The translations under genes were made by a program, and so were the position numbers. Below, in pieces: positions 31,639-42,892 of a DNA stretch of 49,996 nt. Within the stretch, counting starts at the first letter, position 1. The number at the start of each line of letters is the position of its first letter. The DNA comes from Mnemiopsis leidyi (taxonomy: Eukaryota > Ctenophora > Tentaculata > Lobata > Bolinopsidae): the NCBI GenBank assembly GCA_000226015.1, contig JH153354.1, forward strand, positions 551,891 through 601,886, written 5' to 3'. A model generated the notes under the pieces. That model ran no database searches, was not told where the DNA came from, and worked only from the letters and a program-made list of their open reading frames with translations.

Positions 31639-34600
31639 ATGGATATCGGACCGCTATCCATGCACAAGCACGAGGAGGGTACAGACGAGACGGCTGCCTG
31701 GCCCAAGTCTCTCTCTATGGTGTCATCTGATGAGTCAGGTAGGATTATAGTGGGAATGTGGGATCACTGCAGTTTTGTTTGTTTTTTTTCAGTACATTAG
31801 TAAATTAATATATCTGTCTCCTTCATTTTATATATCTGTCTCCTTCATTTTATAAATCTGTCTCCTTCATTTTATATATACATATATGTATATCTCCTTC
31901 ATTTTATATATATGTCTCCTTCATTCCATATATCTGTCTCCTTCATTTCATATATACATATATGTATATCTCCTTCATTTCATATATCTGTCTCCTTCAT
32001 TTCATATATCTGTCTCCTTCATTATATGTATCTGTCTCCTTCATTTGATATATCTGTCTCTTTCATTTGATATATCTATCTCCTTCATATTGAGGGACTG
32101 AAAATGAAAGAGACAGAAAATGAAGAAGACTGAAAATAAAGAAGACAAAAAAAGGAAGACAGAAAATGAAGAAGGCTGTGATTACAAGTTTTCAGTTATT
32201 TACTCCCTCACCGCGTTTTGATGTTCACATTGTGCTGGATTCTTCATTCATATAAATCATAAGTTTGCACTTAATAAGAAACTTGTCTGCAGTTTTAATA
32301 AGAAAACACGGGTGCAGCAAGACTGGCTGCCTCTTCCCATTACAAATACTTGATTAAGGTCTATCCGCAAGGCTAGAATATGAAGTAAAAAATAATAAGA
32401 TAACGCTCCTGAAAATTGCCATAACCCACACTCACAGGGAGAGTATGAAGTAAATAATTAGATTAGCATTAAGCGTGCGTTAATTCTTTTACAGACTATT
32501 GTAAGTCTTATCTTCATTAACACAGAACATTATTCATTTATTCATTATGCCTATCCGTGCGGTGTGCATATTTTTGTAAAATTCAAGATTTTTGTACACG
32601 AAAATTAACAATTAACAGCATCTAGGAGACAAGACGGTTGGACGGCGCTTTCAAGATTTCAAGACACCCACAGATTTCAAAAAGCCTACAGCAATCTGAA
32701 TAGAAAAAATCTTGACAAAAACGGCGATCTGTGTCGTCTAATCGGATCCATCAAAATTTCAAAAGTCCACCAGAGTCCGCTGAGGACGAATTAATATATG
32801 TAGCCAGTAGCAGTATCATGAATGGTTCTTGTCATTTTTGCTTCTATCTGAAGAAATTCAGGCCAATTTCTCAATTTTAGGCAGTCATGGAATCTAGACT
32901 TCTCGTTCAAATGAATATGGTAAATCTCGATCGCTAATAAACTTTTTATTTGTATTATTGGATTTACATCGCCACTCTCTGTACGTCAAGGAACCCCACA
33001 TGACTCCTCTCAATCTCGGAGTGATTAAATTATTTAGGATTTTGATAAGTTTGAAGGCTATAATTTACCAGCAAGGTCACGTGGGTCGTGGTAACCACAT
33101 GGTAACCACGTGTTAGCCACGTGTTAGCCATGTGGTTACCATGTGGTTACCATGTGGGTTTGAGTGTCACTTCTTGTAACTAAGTTAAAACATGTGAGCT
33201 GAAATAACATGGTACAGCCCGGTGAGTTCATTTCAAATTCCATATGTCGGATTTTAAAGGTGGCCAAACACTCCGAAATGGTGAAAGAAATGAACAAATG
33301 ATCTCTGATTAAGATGGGTATTAACATACGGTCGCAAGAAAGTACGGTAAATCTAGCATCAAACTGTCTGCAGTACTGCATTGAGTGTGTTAGCGATCAT
33401 GTTCAGTATATTAGGCTCTATTTCAGTCCAACAGTTGTCTCTATGTTTCACGCTCTTCACTTCAATTAGATATCACATGGGCTCTCTGAGCCCGGTATTT
33501 GCAATCACAGGATGAAATTAGAGCACAATAATGCAATGAAAATTACGAAAATTTTCCGTTTGAAACTTAAAAACCAGATTTGCCGCACCAGCCTCGGAAT
33601 CGTAATCAAATCGTTCATAGCTTTATAGAAACCACCATCAAAACTTCATTAATGTCGTAGGTATCGAAGTTGATTTAAATTTGTTAACAATGTAGTAACT
33701 GGATCGAATTACGAATTTCTACTATACTTGTCCAAAAACCACAACAGATTTTCTTCGAAAATTATCGCGACAGTCCTTAAAAAGTTATCGGGACCCAAGG
33801 CGTTATTATTGCTTAGTTATCGGTAGACACGTTATCTGTAATCGTATTTGAAGCAACACCCAAAAATTTGTCATAATTTTCGTAAATATTATTTCATTCA
33901 TATTGATTTTTACGATTTATGTGCCCTGTTACGGTAATGAGGGGAGTACTTGATTAAGCAAGTCTGACGCAGTTTTTAACCTTAAGTGCGTCATCAAAGT
34001 ATAATTGCTATAAGTAATGGTAAAATCGTGCCTCATACCACCCAGTAGCCAACTGAGTCTAGGTCTAATTTAATTGTTCAATTTTATCTAGCAGATAACA
34101 AAAATTTAGTGGAACCTGGTTACCGCAAGATCCAGGTATCATCGCGCCGTTATATCAGAGTCAGTTTCAGATTGGCTCTAAATTTCAATTGTTGACAATT
34201 GGGGATGGACCCGATCTTTATTCGAAATGAATCGTTAACATGAAATGAATCGTTAACATTAACTGTTACAGTTGACGCCCCCTTTAGTACATTTATCGCT
34301 AAAGCTTTTTAAATTGACACTTCTTATATTTTTAAAAACAGAAGTTTTCTCGGCTTAAATTTCATTGATGTTTGACATTTCTTTATTTTGTTAATGCACC
34401 GCCTTATGCCTTTTAATATTAAAACTTATTCTAAATTTTCACAGACTGCAGCTTTTAAGTTCAATTTTCATGTCTAATTGTCTCACACTGTCAAACTATG
34501 CAGTGACAGTAATCACTTTGTAATACCTGTGTGAAGTCTGTTGAACATAATTTTTATTGCATAGCTGCGTGGTAACGATAAACTTTAATTTCATGTTATT

Positions 34601-37600
34601 TTACTTTGTTTATAGTTTAGTAAAGAATGTCTTTTAGTTAATTTCAGTTTGTTATGTCGGGAAAGTTTTTTTGTTTAACTTAGAAAGGTTTACGTGTAGA
34701 AAGGTTTACGTGTAGAAAGGTTTACGTGTAGTCAATTTCGTGTTGCTTTAGTAAGAGGCAAACAGCTGTCAATTCCTCCAGGACGGGACAAAATGGCGAA
34801 AAGCAAAGAATCAGTAGACATTGAGATAAGGAAAGGGTCGCTGGTAGATACCGGGGACAAAGAAGAACCGAAAGAAGAGGAAGAAGCATGGGGAAACAAG
34901 ACTCAGTTCATCCTAGCTTGTATCGGTCTGGCAGTAGGACTAGGCAACGTCTGGAGGTTTCCTTATCTGCTACAGAAAAACGGAGGAGGTCTGTAGGAAA
35001 TATCGGATTCGTAAATTTAACACATTGCCCAGTCCAATCTATAAAGTCTGAAGCTACTTAAATTAAACTCAGTTAACACACTGTTCAGTCCAATCTATAA
35101 AGTCTGAAGCTACTTCAATTAAACTCAGTTAACACATTGCCCAATCCAATCTTTTGAAGTCTGAAGATAAAAAAGTAAACTCAGCTAACACACTGTCCAG
35201 GGGCTTTCCTGATACCCTACTTTCTGATGCTGTTAATAGAAGGTCTGCCAATGATGTACGTGGAGATGGCGATAGGGCAGTATTTCAGGGGAGGCAGCAT
35301 TGTATCGTGGGAGAAGATACATCCCAGTCTCAAGGGAGTGGGTAAGTACAATAACCACCACACTTGTTGGCTGATAACTTCATCGTCGTCATGCGGGACA
35401 GTATTGAGTGGACCCCCACCTCCCTGCTCCCTTCTCCCTGCTCCCTGCTCTCTGCTCCCTGCTCTCTGCTCCCTGCTCCCTGCTCCCTTCTCCCTTCTCC
35501 CTGCTCTCTGCTCCCTGCTCTCTGCTCCCTGCTCCCTGCTCCCTGCTCCCTGCTCCCTGCTCCCTGCTCCCTGCTCCCTGCTCCCTGCTCCCTGCTCCCT
35601 GCTCCCTTCTTCTTGATTAAACGGGCTTATAAACTTGACATTCTAAAGATGTACTTCTTCAGGGATGTGTTGTGTGGCGATCTCCTCCTTTTTGTGCATC
35701 TATTACGTCATGGTTATAGCCTGGATTATCAACTACTTGTGGGTGTCCTTACGACCGTAAGTTGTTAAGAATGCCGATCCTTTTGTCTTCATGAAACTTC
35801 ACGTACATTCAAAATTAAAACATCGTAAATGTAATATTGTGCTGTATATTTAGGAGTTGTGTTTTTCCCGTCAATAACTTTTAAAAAAAGGTGGTATTAG
35901 AGTATTAGAAACATGTTAACAGGGGACGTTTCGAGCGTGGTGTGTAACGCTATCACGCGTGGTGTGTAACGCTATCACGCTAAGTGTGTAACGCTATCAC
36001 GCGTGGTGTGTAACGCTATCACGCGTGGTGTGTAACGCTATCACGCGTGGTGTGTATCGCTATCACACGTGGTGTGTAACGCTATCACGCTAAGTGTGTG
36101 ACGCTATCACGCGTGGTGTGCAACGCTATCACGCGTGACGGTTAACGCTTCTGTACCTTATTTCCAGAGTGCCGCCCTATGCAGGATGTGACTACACAGA
36201 AGACGTGTGTTGCACACACGACAAGACATTGTACTACTGGTACACTGTCGTACTCCAGGTTCGTTACACTTGTTGCTTTTCTGAACTTGAGGAGTAAGTG
36301 TGCGCAGTGCATGATTGAAAGGAGACTGAACAATGTTTCGTAATAACATTTAGTTATTGTTTCAGTGCAGTATGACACACTAATTTATAAAACTAATTAG
36401 TTAGATTTAACTAAGAAAATATCAATATGGAATGGATAACATTTCGGTCAGATAATATGAATGAAGATACGAAACAAAGCCTAAAGAATCTACTCCTTAA
36501 TCATAAGTTCATAGCCAAACTTTAACTACAGGCGATTTGCTCCCACTCAAAATCTTAGCTGAATATTCACCTCAGTAAAATCAAGATTCGACAAGAAATT
36601 CCTCCCAAAATCGTCAATCAGTAAATCGAACTCAAATGTGTCGTTTTCTTCATCAGTAGACAAAGTGCTAGTGGTAGGTTGAGGAGTGGGTCTTCCAGCT
36701 AAGTCCATATCATCACTGAGTTCTCCTTCTAAGTTCATCTGTTTTACATCCACCTCCTGTAAATCGCTCCGTGTTTCTGGTCCTGTAGTTGTCTCAGAGT
36801 CAGAGACACTATCGTCCTTCGGTAGATCAGTTGGTTTCATGTGAACGATGTTCATTGCTGTCGGTCCGGCACTTCTGTTATCAAGCTTTTCATTTAGTGC
36901 AGCTGACATATTTACCAACTCCATCATTGTCATAGAGCTGTTTTTCAATAGTAATATTTCCTCTACATCAGCAGTAAAGCCTGCAAAAAAGTCAAACATA
37001 TTATCAACTATATAAAAAATGAGATACTCATAAATACTTCTATGTTTCTTTATTTCTTCTAGCTTCAAATCTTCCAACTCCTCCCGCTTTGCTGTAGACT
37101 GCAACTGTAAGGAAAACTCCTTCTCCAACTCTACCAAGTACTCTTCCGACCGAAAGTAGTCCTCGAAAAGTTCATCCATCATGCCCTCAGCAATCTCCGC
37201 AGCCACCGAGTCTAGGTTGAGGTTGATAAATTCCTCCTCCATTATGTCAGACGCACCCAATGCTTCAAAACCTAAACAAAACGAATTAGAAGTTTTGTTT
37301 AGAAATACGCCCTCCTCAGTTATCACACTCATACAGTTTGAGATAAGGGACCTTTCCTGGAAGTAACACTCATCGTGACGCTCCTCTTTAGTTGTCAGCA
37401 CTTTTCGTTCTCTCAGGTGATGAGACGTTTCCATGACATCCACCTCGAAACGGCCGCCCGCGTATGCAATAGCTTGACCGCGCTCAAAAATTTTCAGACA
37501 TTTTTGACATCTTTCAGGTTCAGCAGTACAGTTTGTTGCAGGTAGTTTTTCATATTTGCCAACGAAAGCATGTTCAATGTAGACCTCAATGGAACTATTT

Positions 37601-40600
37601 AAAAAAACTAATGTCCATGAGCAAGGAGACTCAACTGAAGAAATGCACGATGGAAACTGGTCCAGATTTGCACGCTGAACCACTCTTAAAGATCCACATT
37701 TCTGCAGGAATAAATCAAGTGATCCGTTTGTGTGAATCCGCAAATAAAGCTTCTTACTATTCATTGACACCATGTTGTAATTGTATTCGAAGCCGATAAT
37801 CAGGGTGTGTTCCAACTTGTACTTTGGATTTGACAACTCTAGCGGAGCCCTTGGAGTCTCCCCGTCCACTGCATTAGAGTTATTCTTAAAGTAAATATTA
37901 GCGATCGAATCGGCAAACTTTATATCGGGAGACCTCATCGAGATCATAGGGTAGCCACTTGGATTACCTACAATCTCTATTTCTGACACAGTCAAGTTAA
38001 TAGGATTGTACCGTTTCTTGAACCTATCAATTTGAAGAAAAACTCTAGAAGCAATCTGGCCCCCGCAAGAGCTTGTGAGTTGGGTAAAATTTGCGCCACT
38101 CCTTACTGGTTCGCAAGTTGTCTTCAAATCGAACCACTCCAAAGATATGAGCAGCTGTTCCGACAGCTTTAGAAGGTCCACTTCTCCGAGCAGATTACTG
38201 ACCTGAACTCTAACATGCCCTACAAACACCTCCTCGGAAAGGATTATCGCTATCCAGGTCGGAGCTTCGTGAGATCCTAAAATGGAACTGATCGTCCGAG
38301 TATCCTCGTCTATAAGGTTGTGTGCGGGAAACACATGGTTTTCCCAGTCAAAGCCAAAATTTTTCATGTCTATAGATTCCGGGCAAGGCTGGCCGGTTGT
38401 ACAGAATTCCCTCAACTGAGAGGTGACAGCAACCCTTGGGAACACCGTGTGATTACCGCCAAGAGGATCTTGGTTAGGGTAGCCCTCGTCTGCTCCCAGA
38501 GCAGCCTTTCGTTGATAGATCTGGATAACATCTCCTCTCACGAGTAAATGTTTTCCAGTGGCAAGACTCCATGGCGGTGTAATCGGTCTTTCGGTGACTT
38601 GGGGAGAATCTGTTCGTCCAACTGTATCAGCCTGTTCTGTTATACGATCTTCTTTATCGACCTCCTTTTCTTCCGATGTGTCGAATTTGAGATTCCTCGC
38701 TCTTCCAGTGAACCCCTCCTCAATTACCACAGGACGATGAAGGATATCTAGGTTCCTTTGGGGAGTCGGATCAAATTTTATTACCTCCAGTTTTACACCA
38801 GTCTCCCGTTCCTCTGCAAACGAATACTGAATATCTGCACGAGAGTCGGCGACAAGAGGATGAGAAAATTGCACGAGAACCGAAAAGATCAACGAAAGAA
38901 TCATGTTTGAGAGAGAAATGAAATGAACTTAAATATCTGAGCACGAAAATCGCCATTAACAAGCTTATAAGTAGGAAATCCCTGAATTCAAATGGATGTT
39001 GTCAAGCACAAAATAGACAAACAGCTTCTGATCCAACTCTACCATTTCACTTAACTTTACTTAACGTTCAGGCATCTCCATCAATCGATGACGGTGGTGA
39101 TGGTCCAGCCTGGCACTTGGTAGTCTTTCTCATTCTCGCCTGGATAGTAACGTATCTCTGTGTCTTTCAAGGAGTGAAGAGCACGGGAAAGGTAATGACT
39201 TAATCATATCTATGTATGTCATATATAAGTACTGAGTTACTACCAGTTAGTGTAATTGAATGGCTATGAATGCATGTCAAACATTGGGGGCCACACGAAT
39301 TATAAATGTCTGATATGAAAATGAAGGGAGAAAAGAAGCAGTGTGGAACGAACTTTCGAGACGACACCTGGCCACAAAAGTCAAAACTCCTCAGAGGGTC
39401 TGAACTGTTAACACGCGACAAGACTAAAAACGTCGAATTTTCCTTTCAGGCAGCTTACTTCGCGGCGACGTTCCCATACGTATGTCTGCTGATTCTCTTA
39501 ATCAGAGGAGTCACTCTACCTGGTGCCGACATCGGTCTGAAAGCTCTTTTCACTCCAAAGGTACCCTTAATCCTCGTTTTTTATATTCATCACTGTAGAG
39601 TGCAGAGGTAAGCGGATTGTTCACGTAGATAAATTCGGATAAATCCAAATTGTTTACGTAGGTAAATCCGAATTGCTTACGGTCATGAATCCGGATTGTT
39701 TACATGGTTACATCTACAGATACAACTTAATATAAACCATTTTTCGTCTCAGTGGGAAAGACTAGGAGATCCACGAGTTTGGATAGCAGCAGCAACTCAG
39801 ACCTTCTTTTCGTTAAGTTTGGGTTTTGGGGCCCTGGTGGCCTTCGCTTCCTTCATGCCCTACAAGAACAATGTCACGCACGACGCCATCTTGGTAGCAT
39901 TGGTCAACTCCTTCACTTCAGTGAGTTTAAAATTTGATTTCACTATTGCTACCATAGTGCCTATTGACTAGATGCAATTACCATAATAATTACAATTGAA
40001 TATCTAACCATGTTAGATGAAAGTACATAAATATATGGGCCAGGAGCATGGCACGATGGAGAGATCTTAACAATATTCAAGGTGCACAGTTTAACCCCAT
40101 ATTGCAATACATTGTCAGGTCTTAGCAGGATTGTGTATCTACGCAATCCTTGGATTCAGATCCAGTGTAACCGGGGTGTCTATTGATGAGGTGGAAGCAG
40201 GAACGGGGATCACGTTTGTTGCTATCACTGAGGCGGTAACACAGATGGACGGGACACCTTTCTTCGCATTTGTTTTCTTCTTCATGCTCTTCAATCTAGG
40301 AATCAGCAGTCAGTTTGGTAAGACGTCGTCTACATTCTTTAGATTTATTTTACAACCGAAATACGGGTTACAAAACAAGGCAGGAAAACGCCTTCACGGT
40401 AGAAGAATGGAGTTTGGATCTACAATTAATTAACAGCTAAGCCCATGTTTATTGAGAACTGTACGAGTGCGTATGCCGGCCAGCACGATAAAAAGCTGCT
40501 ATCCCAATATCAAGCTTGTCAAGGAGTCAAGAGATTATAGTATTAGTTTTGTAAGTCCTAGACTTCCAGATCAGGACCAGAAATGTAATTTTCGCAGCTA

Positions 40601-42815
40601 TTTGTGGCCTAGTCCAGTCACTTTAGTATAAATTCTTCTTAAGTACAAATTCTTTAGAACAGGGAAAACATAAGCGAGTAATGACAAAAAAGCCAAATAA
40701 CTGAAAACAATTCCAAACAATTAAACACTGCTCAGGAACTCTGGCAGGACTGATGACACCTCTATACAACGACTTGAAGCTATTTGGGACGGCCAGAAAG
40801 GAGCTATGTGTGGCTGTGCTAGCGATCGTATTCCTGCTTATCGGCCTCATATTTACTCCCGGTAACGGCGAGTATATCTTACAGGTGGGGAGGCGGCGGT
40901 GATCTGATATAATATAATAATATACGGTAATACCACTATTGGTAGTGCAATTACCATATTAATACCACGATATAATAATATATATACTATATATATATAA
41001 TAATATAATAATATATATACAACACACCATAACTTAAGTTAACTTGACTTGCAGACTTGATTAATAGCTGAATCTGATATAGTACACCATTACTTAAGTT
41101 AACTTGACTTTACTAATAGCTGAATATAATATACACCATAATATAAGTTAAATTAACTTGATTAATAGCTGAATAATGTCCTACTGAAGCAAACTGAAAT
41201 TCTCAAATAATGAACACCAGCCTAAGCATAACCGTGGCATGTTATTTTTCGAGAGTACTATTAAGCATAAAATAGTATTGTTTACATCACGGTGCAACTG
41301 AAACTAAAATAACGACTTCCGACCGCAGCTATTCAACAATTATCCAGTAACGATGCCTCTATTGGTGGTTGGAATCACAGAGATAATAGCAACAGGATGG
41401 ATATTCGGGATAGAAAAGTGAGATTTTTCTTAATTTCTTGAAAATCTCTGCATTTATTACGTATTTTGGACGTGATTTTCCCAGGTCAAGGGGAAAGAAT
41501 CACGATAAAACTACCTGAACCTCCTATGATCCAAACCTAACCCCTTATAGTTTCGACGCCGCGATAAGGGACATGACAGGAGCGCCATGTCCCCTGTACT
41601 TCAAGATATGTATCAAGTATATCTCCCCTGCCGTCATGATAGTTCTCCTGGCATGGCTTCTCGTCTACTCCATGATAAACGTGGAAACTTACGGTGCATT
41701 TGTTAACTGTAACCCGGTAAGTACTTCTAGTTCTAGTTCTAGACTTTTATTTAGAGTTCTAGGTATGTGTTTGGTTTTATTTAGAGTTCTAGGTATGTGC
41801 TTAGTTTTATTTTGAGTTCAAGGTATGTGCTTAGTTTTATTAAATTTAATTTAGTGACTTTTATTTAGAGATCTAGGTATGTGCTTAGTTTTGGGACAAC
41901 AGAATCTATTTTCTATTTCGATTTGTACTTTCTAATACTGTTAATTCCTCTAAAACACATATCTGGCTTATTCTCAAAATTGGAAGATTCCCAATTACTA
42001 TCGATCATAAATTCACCATTCAAATGAAAGACACTCAAAAATCAGAAGAAGACATTTACAAAGTACTAATTGTACTTGATGCAGGACGATGCCCTACAGA
42101 ACAAGACGATTACATTTACGGAGAACAAAGAGCTACCTCAATGGGCTCGTGTAATGGGTGGTCTTATGATTCTCATTTGTGTACTTCCTGTAGCTGTGTA
42201 CGGAGTCTGGAAACATATGACACTGGACGAGATCAAGCAGGCTATCCGGGGACGGTACGTTGAGTATAAAACTAGTCCACCATTAAAGGTGGATTATAGG
42301 ATCTTAAAAATTGATTTTGTTTAATTTCTAGGATGGTTGTACAATTGATCTGTCATCTGTATCTATTGATAATGACTGAATATTGTTAGTTTTAAACTAT
42401 AGCACCAGTACGTTGTTACCTAGAAACAGTACGTTGTTACCTAGAAACTGTACGCGTTGTTACCTAGAAACAGTACGTTGTTACATCGAAACAGTACGTT
42501 GTTACCTAGAAACAGTACGTTGTTACCTAGAAACAGTACGTTGTTACCTAGAAAACAGTACGTTGTTACCTAGAAACAGTACGTTGTTACCTAGAAACAG
42601 TACGTTGTTACCTAGAAACAGTACATTGTTACCTAGAAACAGTACGTTGTTATTACTTAATACCTAAGTAGCATATTTAACACGTATATAACACGTACAC
42701 CTACAGACGGGTGTACGAGATCGGAGAAAAACCCAAGTCAACATCTCGAGGAGCGGACGTGAAGGTGAACTACGCGGTACACGACGACGGACAGCAGTAC
42801 GATACCGTGCAATAG
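31639..42815 (+). CDS. SLC6-family sodium-coupled amino acid transporter (14 exons)
   Basis: Exons: 31639-31738, 34782-34988, 35201-35341, 35663-35756, 36168-36258, 39072-39191, 39450-39560, 39753-39920, 40119-40317, 40736-40884, 41329-41417, 41551-41716, 42085-42254, 42707-42815. All join in frame through GT-AG sites to 637 aa. TM1 has the unwound sodium/substrate motif [23 protein letters not shown] follows. TM3 to TM5 include [17 protein letters not shown] and IRGVTLPGA, and TM6 has [12 protein letters not shown]. The extracellular loop after TM3 has the Cys pair region ([10 protein letters not shown]). Closest in motif pattern to SLC6A15-SLC6A20 neutral amino acid carriers (FTEAV, GTxxGLMTPL), although the TM7-TM8 loop is short. 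Exon 1 is my inference: its G-phase end joins exactly to 34782 and reads on into the ATG at 34793, the alternative start (600 aa). It likely works at the plasma membrane. Confidence 0.92.
31810..32176. repeat. Pyrimidine array with inverted purine tail (SLC6 intron 1)
   Basis: Units of ATATATCTGTCTCCTTCATTT (about 21 bp, about 13 copies) run from 31810 to 32090. They are followed at 32098-32176 by AAAATGAAGAAGACAGA-type units, which are reverse-complement-like. The transcript could fold back over the whole stretch. Confidence 0.85.
33089..33152. repeat. Imperfect palindrome built of GGTAACCACATG units with E-boxes (SLC6 intron 1)
   Basis: The left side reads GGTAACCACATGGTAACCAC and the right side GTGGTTACCATGTGGTTACC, around a TTAGCCACGTGTTAGC centre. 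Arms of about 23 bp pair almost completely. CACGTG and CATGTG E-boxes recur throughout, with one more CACGTG at 33079. Confidence 0.85.
34682..34731 (+). repeat. 16-bp tandem repeat, three copies (SLC6 intron 1)
   Basis: AGAAAGGTTTACGTGT is repeated three times, ending 50 bp before the acceptor of exon 2. ACGTGT half E-boxes recur in each unit. Confidence 0.85.
35019..35200 (+). repeat. 56-bp tandem duplication of the exon 3 splice acceptor (SLC6 intron 2)
   Basis: Four ordered copies of a segment ending AACACA(T/C)TG(C/T)CCAG occur at an exact 56-bp period. AG dinucleotides end at 35032, 35088 and 35200; the third copy has AA at 35143-35144 and cannot splice. Only the last AG is followed by the coding GGGCTTTCCTGATACC. 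Use of 35032 keeps frame (168 nt) but meets TAA soon after; use of 35088 shifts the frame. Confidence 0.85.
35412..35613 (+). repeat. 7-bp microsatellite CTCCCTG (SLC6 intron 3)
   Basis: About 28 copies of CTCCCTG with CTCTCTG and CTCCCTT variants. The array is nearly pure pyrimidine on the plus strand apart from one G per unit. It yields spurious open frames rich in Leu, Pro, Ala, Cys and Ser. Confidence 0.95.
35935..36137. repeat. 22-bp minisatellite (SLC6 intron 4)
   Basis: CGTGGTGTGTAACGCTATCACG is repeated about nine times, with TAAGTGTG variants in two copies. Junctions form ACGCGT. The array ends about 30 bp before the exon 5 acceptor. Confidence 0.95.
36547..38904 (-). CDS. Putative secreted discoidin-like-domain protein, nested in SLC6 intron 5
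   Basis: A single 785-codon frame, wholly inside the intron between SLC6 exons 5 and 6 and on the opposite strand. Residues 1-20 ([20 protein letters not shown]) look like a signal peptide. Residues 40-115 are acidic and low-complexity. About 170-313 resembles a galactose-binding (discoidin/fucolectin) fold: [11 protein letters not shown], then [20 protein letters not shown], and [10 protein letters not shown] at its end. About 363-490 looks like a second beta-sandwich of LamG or lectin type ([35 protein letters not shown]), with many Cys. About 550-650 is helical and acidic, and the end is Ser/Thr/Asp-rich. It has about a dozen N-glycosylation sequons and no convincing transmembrane helix. 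I do not recognise the family. The lack of introns in an intron-rich locus suggests a retrocopy origin. Confidence 0.85.
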   Translation of the reverse strand: MILSLIFSVLVQFSHPLVADSRADIQYSFAEERETGVKLEVIKFDPTPQRNLDILHRPVVIEEGFTGRARNLKFDTSEEKEVDKEDRITEQADTVGRTDSPQVTERPITPPWSLATGKHLLVRGDVIQIYQRKAALGADEGYPNQDPLGGNHTVFPRVAVTSQLREFCTTGQPCPESIDMKNFGFDWENHVFPAHNLIDEDTRTISSILGSHEAPTWIAIILSEEVFVGHVRVQVSNLLGEVDLLKLSEQLLISLEWFDLKTTCEPVRSGANFTQLTSSCGGQIASRVFLQIDRFKKRYNPINLTVSEIEIVGNPSGYPMISMRSPDIKFADSIANIYFKNNSNAVDGETPRAPLELSNPKYKLEHTLIIGFEYNYNMVSMNSKKLYLRIHTNGSLDLFLQKCGSLRVVQRANLDQFPSCISSVESPCSWTLVFLNSSIEVYIEHAFVGKYEKLPATNCTAEPERCQKCLKIFERGQAIAYAGGRFEVDVMETSHHLRERKVLTTKEERHDECYFQERSLISNCMSVITEEGVFLNKTSNSFCLGFEALGASDIMEEEFINLNLDSVAAEIAEGMMDELFEDYFRSEEYLVELEKEFSLQLQSTAKREELEDLKLEEIKKHRSIYEYLIFYIVDNMFDFFAGFTADVEEILLLKNSSMTMMELVNMSAALNEKLDNRSAGPTAMNIVHMKPTDLPKDDSVSDSETTTGPETRSDLQEVDVKQMNLEGELSDDMDLAGRPTPQPTTSTLSTDEENDTFEFDLLIDDFGRNFLSNLDFTEVNIQLRF
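40886..41130. repeat. AT-rich microsatellite and decayed tandem units (SLC6 intron 10)
   Basis: TAATATAATAATATATATAC-type sequence is followed by three loose copies of a unit with ACACCATAACTTAAGTTAAC and TTAATAGCTGAAT. Intronic and non-coding. Confidence 0.8.
41744..41893 (+). repeat. 30-bp tandem repeat (SLC6 intron 12)
   Basis: The unit TTTTATTTAGAGTTCTAGGT plus ATGTGCTTAG is repeated about 4.5 times, beginning 27 bp behind the donor of exon 12. A short TTCTAG run precedes it. Confidence 0.9.
42406..42650 (+). repeat. 21-bp minisatellite (SLC6 intron 13)
   Basis: CAGTACGTTGTTACCTAGAAA is repeated about 12 times with few changes. It ends 56 bp before the last SLC6 exon. TACGT cores recur in register. 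Confidence 0.95.
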
Positions 42816-42886
42816 TTACTTTATCTCTAGGGCTAGGATATTATTCAGCTTGTTAGCCGCGAGGGTGACGAACTTTCTATGCATGA

Positions 42887-42892
42887 AATAAA
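42887..42892 (+). terminator. Polyadenylation signal AATAAA of the SLC6 gene
   Basis: A canonical AATAAA lies 72 nt past the stop codon in GCATGAAATAAAGG, giving a short 3' UTR of roughly 90-100 nt. Confidence 0.65.

Noticed and set aside
35227..35768. Leu/Pro/Ala/Cys/Ser-rich frames after SLC6 exon 3
   Set aside because: They read through the CTCCCTG microsatellite in intron 3 beyond a clear donor (GTAAGT at 35342).
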